Positions 34,486 to 43,750 of a DNA stretch of 64,000 nt are shown here, piece by piece; positions within the stretch are counted from its first letter, which is position 1; each line of letters starts with the position of its first letter. Source of the DNA: Pradoshia sp. D12 (GTDB lineage: Bacteria; Bacillota; Bacilli; Bacillales; Pradoshiaceae); the NCBI RefSeq assembly GCF_008935075.1, contig NZ_CP044545.1, positions 2,011,501 through 2,075,500 of the forward strand, written 5' to 3'. The position numbers were made by a program, and so were the translations under genes. The notes beneath the pieces are model-generated. The model ran no database searches and had not been told where the DNA came from. It worked only from the letters and a program-made list of their open reading frames with translations.

Positions 34486-35436
34486 TTATTCAAATTTATT
34501 TTTAATTTTATAATCTTTCTTTAAATCTTCCAACCATGTGCTGTACTCAGAAGATATCTTTTCGCTTAGAGCGGCTTCTTTAGCATCCTCTTTTGATTCT
34601 TCATAAGTGGATTCTTTAGCTTCTTTATGGCCTGTAGCTTTAATAATGTGGTAGCCATATTCTGATTTAACCACATCACTTACTTCATCAACTTCTAAAG
34701 CGAATGCTGCTTTTTCAAACTCTTCTACCATTTCTCCTTCAGAAATATAGCCGAGCTCTCCACCATTTTCAGCAGATGCTGTATCAGTGGAATTTTCTTT
34801 GGCGAGTTCAGCAAAATCCTCGCCGTCTTTGATTTTTTTCAATAATTCCTTTGCTTTGTCTTCGTCTTCAACAAGGATGTGGCTAACTTCAACTTGTTCA
34901 GATTGATCATAATTTGCTTTATTCTCTTCATAATAAGCTTTTACTTCATCCTCAGTGATTTCAATATCTTCCTGCATTAACTTTTCGATTTTAATATTTA
35001 CCGCTATATCCTCTTTTAAATCATCAAGAGTTAAACTGCTAGCTTCAAGTGCTGATTTTAAAGCATCCTCTCCACCATAGCTTTCTATATATGCATCTAC
35101 TTCTTTATTAATTTCACTATCATTAACTTTTATATTGCGCTCATCTGCTTCCTTTTCAATAACCTTCATCGTAACTAAGCTATCTACAGCAGAAGCTCCA
35201 TACACATTGGCCATTGTGTCATATAATTCACTTTTAGTAATACGGTCGCCATTGACACTGCCTACTGTTTGAGATTTAGTATAAGCATATGCCCCGCCAG
35301 CTATAGCTGCAGTTAATACGGCAGCTGCTGCAATACCAGCAATCCATTTTTTATTTTTACGTTTTTTTGTTTGATCTGTTTTTATTTCAGTAGCTTTCTC
35401 TTCTGTATCTGAAGTATTCTTTGTCTCGTTGGTCAT
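34486..35436 (-). CDS. PrsA-like parvulin peptidyl-prolyl isomerase, membrane-anchored
   Basis: A 316-residue foldase. A charged N-terminal tail of about 30 residues precedes one hydrophobic helix (WIAGIAAAAVLTAAIAGGAY, about 31-50). A SurA-N/PrsA helical domain follows, then a parvulin domain (VSHILVEDEDKA to GYHIIKATGH, about 183-275) and a charged tail. PrsA assists folding of exported proteins at the outer face of the membrane. Unlike PrsA there is no lipobox Cys, so it should be held by an uncleaved transmembrane helix. TAGGAG lies upstream of the ATG. Monocistronic. Confidence 0.85.
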   Translation of the reverse strand: MTNETKNTSDTEEKATEIKTDQTKKRKNKKWIAGIAAAAVLTAAIAGGAYAYTKSQTVGSVNGDRITKSELYDTMANVYGASAVDSLVTMKVIEKEADERNIKVNDSEINKEVDAYIESYGGEDALKSALEASSLTLDDLKEDIAVNIKIEKLMQEDIEITEDEVKAYYEENKANYDQSEQVEVSHILVEDEDKAKELLKKIKDGEDFAELAKENSTDTASAENGGELGYISEGEMVEEFEKAAFALEVDEVSDVVKSEYGYHIIKATGHKEAKESTYEESKEDAKEAALSEKISSEYSTWLEDLKKDYKIKNKFE

Positions 35437-35866
35437 AATATAACTCCTATCGAAATAAAATTTATGTTGTCTGTTAACAATACTATAATCATATAATGTG
35501 TCAGGAATATGTCAAATATAAAATACCCACTGTCAAATATTGTTTAGTCAATGAAACAATGAATATTATTAGCATTACTATATGTAATATTATCTAATAT
35601 AGTATATAAAAATATCATAAAGTGAAAATATAACCACTAGTTGAATTTGCACTGTATGTTTTCACTCCCTAAAGGATACTGGTCTACAAAAATAGATCTT
35701 CAATCATTAATTTTCTAACATAATAATATGTTCCAACCTTGTCCTAAAGTATGGTTAGACGATTAAAAATAAAAACTCCTTTTCAACTATATTTAAGCAC
35801 TTTGTGTGAATTAGATTCATTTACGCATTAAAATGAAGATAATAGTAAAATAAAGGGGACTTTATA
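35437..35866. other. Divergent intergenic region, no gene seen
   Basis: 430 bp, very AT-rich, between the prsA-like and osmC-like genes. Minus-strand and plus-strand promoters must lie here. The plus-strand AATAGTAAAATAAAGGGG just before the osmC-like gene carries its ribosome binding site. No open frame or clear structure was found. Confidence 0.5.
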
Positions 35867-36319
35867 ATGGCAGAGCATCAATTTATTTTAGAGGCTGTTT
35901 GGCCTGGATTACGAAACGATATAGGAGAAATACATACTAAAAACCTTCATACTAAAGTTTCGATACCGGAGGAAATGGATGGACCTGGAATCGGAACAAA
36001 TCCTGATGAAATGTTACTTGGTGCTGCAGCAACCTGTTATATTATTACGCTGGCAGCCATGATGGAACGCAGCTATTTAGAAAAAGAAGGGTTAACCTTA
36101 CAGTCAGCGGGAATTGTCGATGTAACAAACGGTGTGTTTACCTATAAAAAGATCATTCATCGGCCAACGATTATACTAAAGGACTCTGCAACAAAAGAAG
36201 ATATCGGACTTGTCCAAAAACTAGCCCAAAAAGCTGAAGCATCCTGCATGGTCAGCCGTGCTCTCAAAGACAATGTAGACATAGAATTAGAAATCACGGT
36301 TAAGCGTATTTCTGAATAA
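35867..36319 (+). CDS. OsmC/Ohr-family peroxiredoxin
   Basis: A 150-residue OsmC-like protein. The two redox Cys of the family are in AATCYIITLA (near residue 58) and EASCMVSRAL (near 125). These proteins reduce organic hydroperoxides with thiols from a lipoylated or bacillithiol donor. AAAGGGGA precedes the ATG. Monocistronic; no OhrR-like regulator is adjacent, so it belongs with the general OsmC/YhfA-type group rather than being a clear Ohr. Confidence 0.88.
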   Translation: MAEHQFILEAVWPGLRNDIGEIHTKNLHTKVSIPEEMDGPGIGTNPDEMLLGAAATCYIITLAAMMERSYLEKEGLTLQSAGIVDVTNGVFTYKKIIHRPTIILKDSATKEDIGLVQKLAQKAEASCMVSRALKDNVDIELEITVKRISE

Positions 36320-36382
36320 TGGTTATATACTCTAGAAGATTTTGAGTTTATTCAATCCTAATATCCGTAATAAACAAGAAAC

Positions 36383-36412
36383 AACCTGAGCCCATATGAA
36401 CTCAGGTTTGTT
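36383..36412. terminator. Bidirectional terminator between osmC-like and floT genes
   Basis: AACCTGAG (36383-36390) pairs perfectly with CTCAGGTT (36401-36408), flanked by A-rich DNA on the left and TGTTTATTGTTT on the right. Confidence 0.8.
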
Positions 36413-36422
36413 TATTGTTTAT

Positions 36423-37973
36423 TTAGAGTTGATCTGGAGTACGATCAAGTCCCTTAACAATAGGAATCTCAGTTTTAGCCAACTCTTCTTCAAGGTTTAT
36501 TCTGGGACTGACGCCTGAATTTTTACCTGCAAAGCTTTCAATTAACTCTTTCATGTCGATACCGGAGGATGCTTTTAATGACTCTTGTAAAGTTGCCATT
36601 AAATTCGTCGCATATCCGGTCACTTTATTGGCGCCGCCGCCTGTACCGCCGCTCCCTGTATCAACAATCGTAATTTTATCAATACTGCTCAGCGGTTTAG
36701 CCACTTCCCTTGCATATTCCGGAAGCATTTTTAACATCATATCCATAACAGCAGCCTGACCAAATTGCTCGAAGGCTTCTGCGATTTTTTGCTTTGCTTC
36801 CGCTTCCGCCAAACCTTTTAAACGAATGATATCCGCTTCGGAAACCCCTTGTGCTCTTTGTGCTTCCGCTTTTGCAAGACCATCTAAACGTACTCTCTCT
36901 GCTTCCGCTCTCGCCATTGCTTCGATGCGATATTGATTGGCATCGGCTTCAGTTAATTGCTTTGTTTTTTCCGCAGAAGCTGCTTGTTCAACTGCGTAGC
37001 GATCTGCATCCGCCTTTTTCTTCACTTCAGAATCATATTGCTTTTCACGGCGTAAAATTTCTTTTTCTTCTAATTCAATCAGCTTCTGCCGCTCAATGAT
37101 TTTAATTTGCATCTCTTGTTCCGTAACATCTTGCTTAGAACGTGCAGTCTCCAAATCATATGCCTGATCGGCTTTTGCTTTAGCAATATCCTGTTCACGT
37201 CTGAATTCAGCAATTTTCAATTGATTTAATTTTTCTGCCTCTGCGATTTCAGTTGCACGTTCAAGTTCAGCTTTTTGCGCTTCCTTGGATGCTTCAGCCC
37301 GTTTGATCCGTGTTTCTTTATCGGCTTCGGCTGTTGCGATATCCGCATCCCTTTTCACCTGAGCTATTCTCGGTTTACCAAGCGATTCCAAATATCCATT
37401 TTTATCACGTACATCTTTAATTGTAAATGAAACGATAACCAATCCCATTTTCGCTAAATCCTGTGAGGCAACCCTCTGCACTTCCTGTGAAAATTTTTCA
37501 CGGTTTTTATAGATTTCCTCAACTGTCATCGAACCAAGAATGGAGCGTAGATGCCCTTCCAGTACTTCTCTTGCTTCCTGTTCACGGTCATCCTTCGTTT
37601 TCCCTAAAAATTGTTCAGCAGCCGTTGCAATTTCAGAAATGGTATTACCTATTTTAATAATGGATACACCATCGGCCATTACCGGCACACCCTGTTCGGT
37701 ATATACTTCCGGTGTTGAAACCTCTAATTTACTCGATAATAAGCTCAACGGCTCAGCTTGCTGGAATACTGGAAGAACGAAGGTCCCTCCTCCGCGTACA
37801 ATTTTGATTCGATTTCCGGATTCATCAATATGTACATTTTTACTGCCTAAGTAACTGCCCGTGACAATCAATGCTTCATCAGGACCAGCTGTTCTATATT
37901 TTGTAACAAAAACTCCTATAAGGGCTAATAAAATAAATACCACTGCACCAACAATACCGTAGATTAATGTCAT
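36423..37973 (-). CDS. floT: Flotillin
   Basis: A 516-residue flotillin (YuaG-like) that organises fluid membrane microdomains. The N-terminal hydrophobic segment (about 3-25) anchors it. An SPFH/PHB domain follows (about 30-200, with TPEVYTEQGVPVMADGVS), then a long Ala/Glu/Lys-rich coiled coil (about 205-400, EA/AE repeats), and a C-terminal region with a Gly-rich patch (TGSGGTGGG). GGGAG precedes the ATG. It is last in the pspA-nfeD-floT operon, 15 bp after nfeD; NfeD proteins are usual flotillin partners. Confidence 0.95.
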   Translation of the reverse strand: MTLIYGIVGAVVFILLALIGVFVTKYRTAGPDEALIVTGSYLGSKNVHIDESGNRIKIVRGGGTFVLPVFQQAEPLSLLSSKLEVSTPEVYTEQGVPVMADGVSIIKIGNTISEIATAAEQFLGKTKDDREQEAREVLEGHLRSILGSMTVEEIYKNREKFSQEVQRVASQDLAKMGLVIVSFTIKDVRDKNGYLESLGKPRIAQVKRDADIATAEADKETRIKRAEASKEAQKAELERATEIAEAEKLNQLKIAEFRREQDIAKAKADQAYDLETARSKQDVTEQEMQIKIIERQKLIELEEKEILRREKQYDSEVKKKADADRYAVEQAASAEKTKQLTEADANQYRIEAMARAEAERVRLDGLAKAEAQRAQGVSEADIIRLKGLAEAEAKQKIAEAFEQFGQAAVMDMMLKMLPEYAREVAKPLSSIDKITIVDTGSGGTGGGANKVTGYATNLMATLQESLKASSGIDMKELIESFAGKNSGVSPRINLEEELAKTEIPIVKGLDRTPDQL

Positions 37974-37988
37974 ACTACTCCCACTCTC

Positions 37989-38522
37989 CTATCCCAGTTC
38001 ATTTAATTCTTCATGTGGACTGACATGCAGAACACCATTTTGGATATCAATGATTAATACCTTTGTCTCAGATGGTATCGCTTCTTGGTCAAAACTTACG
38101 GCCGGCTTTGAAAACGTTCCGCTTTTACTTGTTATTAATACTTCACCATACCCATTAACAGGTACTGATGTTATCACTTTTCCCAACCGTCCCTTTAGTT
38201 CATCCTCGGTTATCGTTAAAGATTCATGAGCTGCCGACAAGGGGACTAAAACGAATAGATTAATAATAGAGACAAGTATAAAAGCAATTGCGAAGGAAAT
38301 AAAAAAAATGGGAAGTGCCCGCAATGAGGTTAAAGAAACAAGCACATACCCTGATCCGCTTGCAATGGTCAAAAAGCTTAGTATAAGGGTTGGGTTTAAA
38401 AAGTCAGGGAGGTCTAATCCGGCAAACAGATCATTAAATAATATGAAGAAAAACGTAAGGATACCGGATATAATCAGTGAATATAAGAAAAAATCAGCTA
38501 ATTCCACCCCTAAAAATTCCAT
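37989..38522 (-). CDS. NfeD-family membrane protein (YuaF-like)
   Basis: A 177-residue protein with about three to four membrane segments (residues 9-30, 40-60, 70-95) and a C-terminal OB-fold NfeD domain (GRLGKVITSVPVNGYGEVLI). It lacks the N-terminal ClpP-like protease part of long NfeD proteins. ATG at 38522 with AAAGGG is preferred over TTG at 38531. It lies between pspA (20 bp) and floT (15 bp), the usual partner of a flotillin. Confidence 0.9.
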   Translation of the reverse strand: MEFLGVELADFFLYSLIISGILTFFFILFNDLFAGLDLPDFLNPTLILSFLTIASGSGYVLVSLTSLRALPIFFISFAIAFILVSIINLFVLVPLSAAHESLTITEDELKGRLGKVITSVPVNGYGEVLITSKSGTFSKPAVSFDQEAIPSETKVLIIDIQNGVLHVSPHEELNELG

Positions 38523-38542
38523 ACTAATCAACCCTTTATCAG

Positions 38543-39217
38543 TTATTTTTCGCTATTCAATGAATCCTTTAATCTTTGTAATTCTGATTCAACTAATTTT
38601 TCGGTTTCCATCTTTTTAAACTCATTATCAATTTCAAGATGATTACTTTTAAGCTCTTTACTGACTTCCGCTTCTGCTTCATATTCCATTACTTTTTGTT
38701 CCATTCGTTCAAATCCAGCTTTGGCCGAATTTCGACTTTCTGTATGGAAAGAACGATTTACTGAAGTTTGCACTTTAGCAGAAAGCGCTCTTGCCTTTAA
38801 TGTATCTCTGCGCATCACAAGTTCCTGATAATCAGCTTTCATTTCTCGCAGTCGATTTTGCAAATCCTTGACATTTTGTTTAGCCTGTTCATGCAAATTC
38901 TCCAATGAGGCAAGCTCAATCCCGAGCTGAAGTTTGTTTTCTAAAGCTTGTTTTGCAAGCGTCTCTTTACCAGCTTGAATGGCTTCCATTGCCTGAGTAT
39001 TACGTTTTTCAATCAGTAATTTTAAATCGGTGATTTTTCTGTGGGTTAATTTCTCCTCAGCCATGACCTTTGCAGTTGTCTTCTCTGCTTCTTCAATTTC
39101 ATGATTCATTTCTCTTAGGTATTGGTCGGCCATTTTAATGGGATCTTCTGCTTTTTCAATGAGTGCATACAATTCTGAACTGACCACCGTCTTCATTCGT
39201 TTAAAAAACTCAAACAT
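38543..39217 (-). CDS. pspA: PspA/IM30-family membrane stress protein
   Basis: A 224-residue protein, almost entirely helical. The N-terminus FEFFKRMKTVVSSELYALIEKAEDP matches the amphipathic membrane-binding region of PspA/LiaH, and the middle is long coiled coil (about 25-190). PspA proteins assemble on damaged membrane. TAGGAGG precedes the ATG. It is the first gene of the operon with nfeD and floT, linking envelope-stress repair with flotillin domains. Confidence 0.92.
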   Translation of the reverse strand: MFEFFKRMKTVVSSELYALIEKAEDPIKMADQYLREMNHEIEEAEKTTAKVMAEEKLTHRKITDLKLLIEKRNTQAMEAIQAGKETLAKQALENKLQLGIELASLENLHEQAKQNVKDLQNRLREMKADYQELVMRRDTLKARALSAKVQTSVNRSFHTESRNSAKAGFERMEQKVMEYEAEAEVSKELKSNHLEIDNEFKKMETEKLVESELQRLKDSLNSEK

Positions 39218-39447
39218 CTTATCAACCTCCTAGGATAATCTTACCATTTTATACGGTTGAATATCACTGAAAGTTTCAATTATTTTACAATATTATAATA
39301 ATTCAAAAAAATTTTATTAATGAAATACGATAGTTATTCACACCATGAATAATCTAATCATGCTTTTTGCTCAATCTTTTACTCCGCAATAGCCTTTATA
39401 GTAAGCTTAAAAAATAACAACATAGTTATTCTGAAAGGAGATTTTCA

Positions 39448-39777
39448 TTGAATATAGAAAAACCAGAATCAATCGATGCAATTATAAGTGACTTAAATAA
39501 TGAAATAAGCTACTCTTTAACTACTCTTTCACCGTTTAAAAAAACACCGGAAGAGTTAAAGGCGGCCAGCCAATTGGCTACATTAAGAGATTCAGATATA
39601 ATGGCTATTTCGTCAATGGCTCGTATATTGATTTCTCAAAGTCAACACCAAACAGATCAAGAAATAGCATCCAAACTAATAAAAGAACTATCCAATTCTC
39701 ATCCGAATCGTTTCATCAAAAAAATATGCAAAAAGATGGCAAAGCAAAAGTGGGGTGAAAAACATGAGACAGAATGA
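39448..39777 (+). CDS. Small helical protein, unknown
   Basis: A 109-residue soluble protein, predicted to be mostly helical, ending in a basic tail (KKICKKMAKQKWGEKHETE). TTG at 39448 follows AAAGGAGA at good spacing. The 3' end overlaps the start of a 51-codon gene by 14 bp, so the two are probably translated together. I do not recognise a family and no motif suggests an activity. Confidence 0.6.
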   Translation: MNIEKPESIDAIISDLNNEISYSLTTLSPFKKTPEELKAASQLATLRDSDIMAISSMARILISQSQHQTDQEIASKLIKELSNSHPNRFIKKICKKMAKQKWGEKHETE

Positions 39778-39919
39778 CCTTCATCATTTATGGGAGAAAA
39801 TTAAGCCAATCACATCAGATCCCATTATCCAAAAACAATTCTGGAGCATTCTTGTCAAACTAATTAAAAACGAACGAAATCTTCAAAACCAACTCCCCAT
39901 TCAGAAGGAAGAAGTGTAA
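39764..39919 (+). CDS. 51-residue small protein, unknown
   Basis: The ATG at 39764 is preceded by GGGGTGA at good spacing, and the frame runs 51 codons to TAA at 39917-39919, just before a strong terminator. The product starts MRQNDLHHLWEKIKP and is amphipathic, with the Trp pair (W10 and near W27) in two short helices. Its start lies inside the end of the upstream gene, in another frame. The spacing, site and terminator make it a likely real gene; function unknown. Confidence 0.6.
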   Translation: MRQNDLHHLWEKIKPITSDPIIQKQFWSILVKLIKNERNLQNQLPIQKEEV

Positions 39920-39921
39920 AA

Positions 39922-39948
39922 AAGGTTTCCAGAAAACCTGGAAACCTT
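39922..39948. terminator. Bidirectional terminator between the small-gene pair and the subtilase
   Basis: AAGGTTTCCAG (39922-39932) pairs perfectly with CTGGAAACCTT (39938-39948), with A's to its left and TCTAAG to its right. It serves the convergent genes. Confidence 0.85.
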
Positions 39949-39956
39949 CTAAGTAC

Positions 39957-42900
39957 CTATTTCTTTTCTTGCACGCGGATTGTGTACGGTGACAGAGAAG
40001 CAGAACCTTGAGCATCTTTTAATTTTATATAATAGGTACCTTTTTTAAGACTGATATTTAAAACTTCTGTATCATTTCCAGCATATCGGTCAGAGCCGGC
40101 GATTTTTTTGCCATTTTGATAAACCTCAAAGGCTCCATCCAATTCCCTGCCGCCACTTAAAGTGATTTGACCGCTGAAGGCTTTATCCACTTTAAGCTTG
40201 TACCAATCTTCATCATTTTTCTTTGTATTAAATGCGTTAAATCGGCCTGTTTTCTCCCATTTTCCCTTCGATTTCTTAAAGCTGATTGGTTTTGATGGTT
40301 TATTTTTCTTAATAACAGTCCCGGCATCTTCATCTTTGTGATTCACTTGACTGAGCTTAAACGTATATTGAGTTAAAGAGAATGGTAAATATTCCCCATC
40401 ACCCATAATCGCGATAAAATACGCTTTACCCTTTTGGAAATAATGTGAGCCATATGCACCTGCAGGATCATAATAGGAATCTATATATTTAATCGTATCT
40501 AAATCCGCATCATCTACATTCTTGTTATTATTTTTATCTTCCATTACGGCAATATACGAATAAACATCACCTTTAACTAGTGCAGGGAGTCCTGGTGTGC
40601 TTGGTTTATTATTATCCACCGTTAATGCATAGTTACCAGATGCTTTGGCTGTGTATCTAAACAGATCCGTATCCGATAATTTTGCGTAATCTCCTTTAAC
40701 AGTAGTACCAGGAAGAGTCTTTACTTTTTTCATAGAATCGTTGTTCTCGTATTTATCAGCAGGCTTACCTACCAATCTTGATTCAAAGAAATATTTATCC
40801 GTAGAATAGGAATCAGACATCCAATCCATCTCAATCTTCATATAATAGGTTTTTCCAGCTTCAAGTGAGGCATAAAACGTATTAAGCTTTTTGCCGGTAA
40901 ATGGATCATAATTATCAGCAACTGCTTCTAGTAAACGGATTTCATTTCCGTCTTCACCTTCAGATTCAACGACCTGATAAATGGAGTACGAATGTTTAGC
41001 TGTACCTAAATCAAAGGCATGGATTCCTGCTGATGTTACATTGACTTTATACCAATCTTCATCATAGCGTGACTGTAAATAACCCGATTTTTCACTTGTT
41101 AATTTATACGGAATGGCCATTTCATTCAGCATTTCAATTACTTCATCGTCGCCTTCTTCTTCCCAATATTCTTCATCATCACCAACATATTCTTCTTCTT
41201 CGTCATACTCTTCATCACGATCATAAATGGAATGAATTCCATCCTCGTCCGCTGGCATTTTGACTAGGCTGGCCTTGAAAATATAGGGATCACCGTTTTG
41301 TCTGATTGCACCAGTTATCTTGGTAGCCGATGATTCGAATCCTTCTGAAAGGATAAAAAAGTCAAAGAAACTTTCGGAATATCCTTCATATTTGTTAGAA
41401 ATTTTAATGGTATAGGTTGTTTTAGGCTCAGCAGTGAATACATCCTGTTCACTTTCTCCGATGGTGCCGCTGTTAATTTCCTGTTCAAGAATATTAACAT
41501 GCGTTGGCTCTTCTTCTGAGTTACCATCCTCTATGTCTCCATCTGCTTCCTTACTCATACCCTCACCTTCAGTAATTTCCTCCTTTTCTTCCAACTCCTC
41601 TTCATCTCTAATGTCTGTCAAAGCATAGACAAACATGCTGACGTCTGCACCAGGTGTACCATTTACAGAAAGCTTAATGTTTTCCTCTTTTTCACCCGTT
41701 GTAAATTGAAAATAATCATCATCTCCATTTTCGCCAACAAGATGCATTTTTTTACCGGTAGTATCATATGACAATTTTGGTATTATAATCGGGTTTTCTT
41801 TACCGGATTCATCTTTTGAAACAGTTACTTTTTTGAATACTAATTCATATTCAGATAATTTGCTTCCGGCCACATCGTAATTTCCGCTAATATCTTTAAC
41901 ACCAACGGTCAAAGTACCATCGTATGGTGCTTTAAAGTAATAACCCTCTGTTTTACCTTCAGTGACATCATCGATTTTTTTCGTGCTTGATTTATCCTTT
42001 CCATACATATTCACAAGTAATTGGGAATCAAACACTTTAGATCCCATTAAATTGATTTGATATGTTTCACCTTTTTTTACGGTATGCTTAATCCAGTGCT
42101 GTTCCAAAGGTTTCATAAATGTTTTTTTCACCGTATAGCTGCTGCCAACCGTTTTAGCACTTTTCATAATTGTATCCTTATTCCACACGGCAGTAGTTAA
42201 GGATGGAATTTTTTTAATATCAAAGCTTAAAGCAGATGATGGGTTGATTAGTCCATATCCATATTTCTTATCGTAGCCCTTCGTACTCAAATCGGTAGCT
42301 GTTTTCTTCAAGATGTATTCTACCTGTTCCGGTTTTAATTTAGGATATTTAGATAATAATAAAGAAACCGTACCAGTCACCATTGGAGCTGCCATCGATG
42401 TGCCGCTAAATGAAGCAAAAGTCGATTTTTTCTCATAATCATAGATTGGTGCATAAACATTATCCCCAGGTGCTACCAAATCTGTCGATACACCATAGGA
42501 TGACCAGGATGTCAGTGTTTTGCTTTTATTCACAGCACCGACACTAATGACTCCTTCATATGCAGCCGGGTAACCTTTCATATCAGATCCTTCATTACCA
42601 GCCGCAGCAACAATCACAATTCCAGCCGCTTTCGCTTTTTTGATTGCGGCTTCAAGAACCGGTGAACTGAATGGGCCACCTAAGCTTAAATTAATTACCT
42701 TCGCTTTCTTTTTAATCGCATATAAAACACCTTCTGCGATATTGTAATCATACGCACCCCATTCTCTATTAAATACATCAATAGATAAAACCGAGGCATT
42801 TGGATTTATGCCATATCCGCCAATTCCATTATTCTTCTCAGCTGCAATTATGCCGGCTACATGTGTGCCATGATCCTCCGGCAATGAGGCGTTAACTGGA

Positions 42901-43454
42901 TTATGGACATTATAGCTTGATACAATTTTGTTTTTTAATTCAGGATGATTTTTATCAATTCCCGTATCAATCACAGCCACCAATACTTTATTTTTCCCTG
43001 CTTTTTTCTGTGCCACAGGTAAGTTTAACAGCTTGTTATAATATTGTTGACTGATCTTAGGATCGGTTTTGACAGAAGAAGTTTTATACTTTACGCTCGG
43101 CGAAATCGATGTGACCGAATTAGATTTACTTAATTCCGTGTAAGCTTGTTTAGCTGCGGATGCTGTTTTAAATTTTACAACTGAATAACCAAGGTTCCCG
43201 CCAGCCTTCATCACTTTCCCCTTATATTTGGTCAGGGTTTTCTTAGATAACGATCCACTATGCTTAATAACCAAGGTGTCTGCCTGAATATATTCGTCAT
43301 ATTTCTTCGTTGTTGGTTTGTAAATTTTTTCGGAACTGCGGATTTCATCTCCCTTTTGGTTTATTGAACTCACCTTTGCCGCAGCAAATACCCCACTTGT
43401 ACCCGACGTGAGCAGCAATGCGGTAGCGGCTATGACAGCTACTATCTTTTTCAT
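39957..43454 (-). CDS. Large secreted subtilisin-like serine protease (S8) with PPC-type domains
   Basis: A 1165-residue exoprotein. A signal peptide (MKKIVAVIAATALLLTSG..FAAA, cut near 25) is followed by an I9-like propeptide (about 55-125), then the peptidase: Asp163 in VAVIDTGID, His195 in HGTHVAG, Asn287 in AAAGNEG and Ser353 in GTSMAAP. The remaining 750 residues hold several beta-sandwich segments of the pre-peptidase C-terminal kind (repeated DWYKVNV / DLFRYTA / DWYKLKV blocks) and acidic linkers near residues 640-670 and 760-790 rich in Glu/Asp. ATG at 43454 follows AAAGGGGAGA. No sortase motif is seen, so it is likely free or loosely held at the surface. Monocistronic. Confidence 0.92.
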   Translation of the reverse strand: MKKIVAVIAATALLLTSGTSGVFAAAKVSSINQKGDEIRSSEKIYKPTTKKYDEYIQADTLVIKHSGSLSKKTLTKYKGKVMKAGGNLGYSVVKFKTASAAKQAYTELSKSNSVTSISPSVKYKTSSVKTDPKISQQYYNKLLNLPVAQKKAGKNKVLVAVIDTGIDKNHPELKNKIVSSYNVHNPVNASLPEDHGTHVAGIIAAEKNNGIGGYGINPNASVLSIDVFNREWGAYDYNIAEGVLYAIKKKAKVINLSLGGPFSSPVLEAAIKKAKAAGIVIVAAAGNEGSDMKGYPAAYEGVISVGAVNKSKTLTSWSSYGVSTDLVAPGDNVYAPIYDYEKKSTFASFSGTSMAAPMVTGTVSLLLSKYPKLKPEQVEYILKKTATDLSTKGYDKKYGYGLINPSSALSFDIKKIPSLTTAVWNKDTIMKSAKTVGSSYTVKKTFMKPLEQHWIKHTVKKGETYQINLMGSKVFDSQLLVNMYGKDKSSTKKIDDVTEGKTEGYYFKAPYDGTLTVGVKDISGNYDVAGSKLSEYELVFKKVTVSKDESGKENPIIIPKLSYDTTGKKMHLVGENGDDDYFQFTTGEKEENIKLSVNGTPGADVSMFVYALTDIRDEEELEEKEEITEGEGMSKEADGDIEDGNSEEEPTHVNILEQEINSGTIGESEQDVFTAEPKTTYTIKISNKYEGYSESFFDFFILSEGFESSATKITGAIRQNGDPYIFKASLVKMPADEDGIHSIYDRDEEYDEEEEYVGDDEEYWEEEGDDEVIEMLNEMAIPYKLTSEKSGYLQSRYDEDWYKVNVTSAGIHAFDLGTAKHSYSIYQVVESEGEDGNEIRLLEAVADNYDPFTGKKLNTFYASLEAGKTYYMKIEMDWMSDSYSTDKYFFESRLVGKPADKYENNDSMKKVKTLPGTTVKGDYAKLSDTDLFRYTAKASGNYALTVDNNKPSTPGLPALVKGDVYSYIAVMEDKNNNKNVDDADLDTIKYIDSYYDPAGAYGSHYFQKGKAYFIAIMGDGEYLPFSLTQYTFKLSQVNHKDEDAGTVIKKNKPSKPISFKKSKGKWEKTGRFNAFNTKKNDEDWYKLKVDKAFSGQITLSGGRELDGAFEVYQNGKKIAGSDRYAGNDTEVLNISLKKGTYYIKLKDAQGSASLSPYTIRVQEKK

Positions 43455-43706
43455 TCTTTCTCCCCTTTTTGTCTTCACTGATTTTTAAATTGAAGACTAT
43501 TACCATTTCGTTACATTTATGTAAATAACCTGCTGTTAATTATGAAAAAGATTCGACAAAATTCTTTCTCTGCTATTTTGAAATCGGCAAAAAAACTGTT
43601 CAGCATTTATGCCAAACAGCCAGTTATAATTTAAGGTGATTTTATTAATTAAACTGGGACCAAGGTAATATGTATATATTGCATCAGAAAAAATAAGCAA
43701 TACAGC
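43455..43706. other. Subtilase upstream region, no gene seen
   Basis: AT-rich, with no supported open frame. The subtilase promoter must lie here. A perfect 10-bp inverted repeat (AGAAGTGCAG 43707-43716 with CTGCACTTCT 43732-43741) stands at its right end, just beyond the DUF3885 pseudogene; it has no clear T tract in that gene's direction. Confidence 0.45.
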
Positions 43707-43750
43707 AGAAGTGCAGCATCATAGACGATGACTGCACTTCTTTTAATTTA

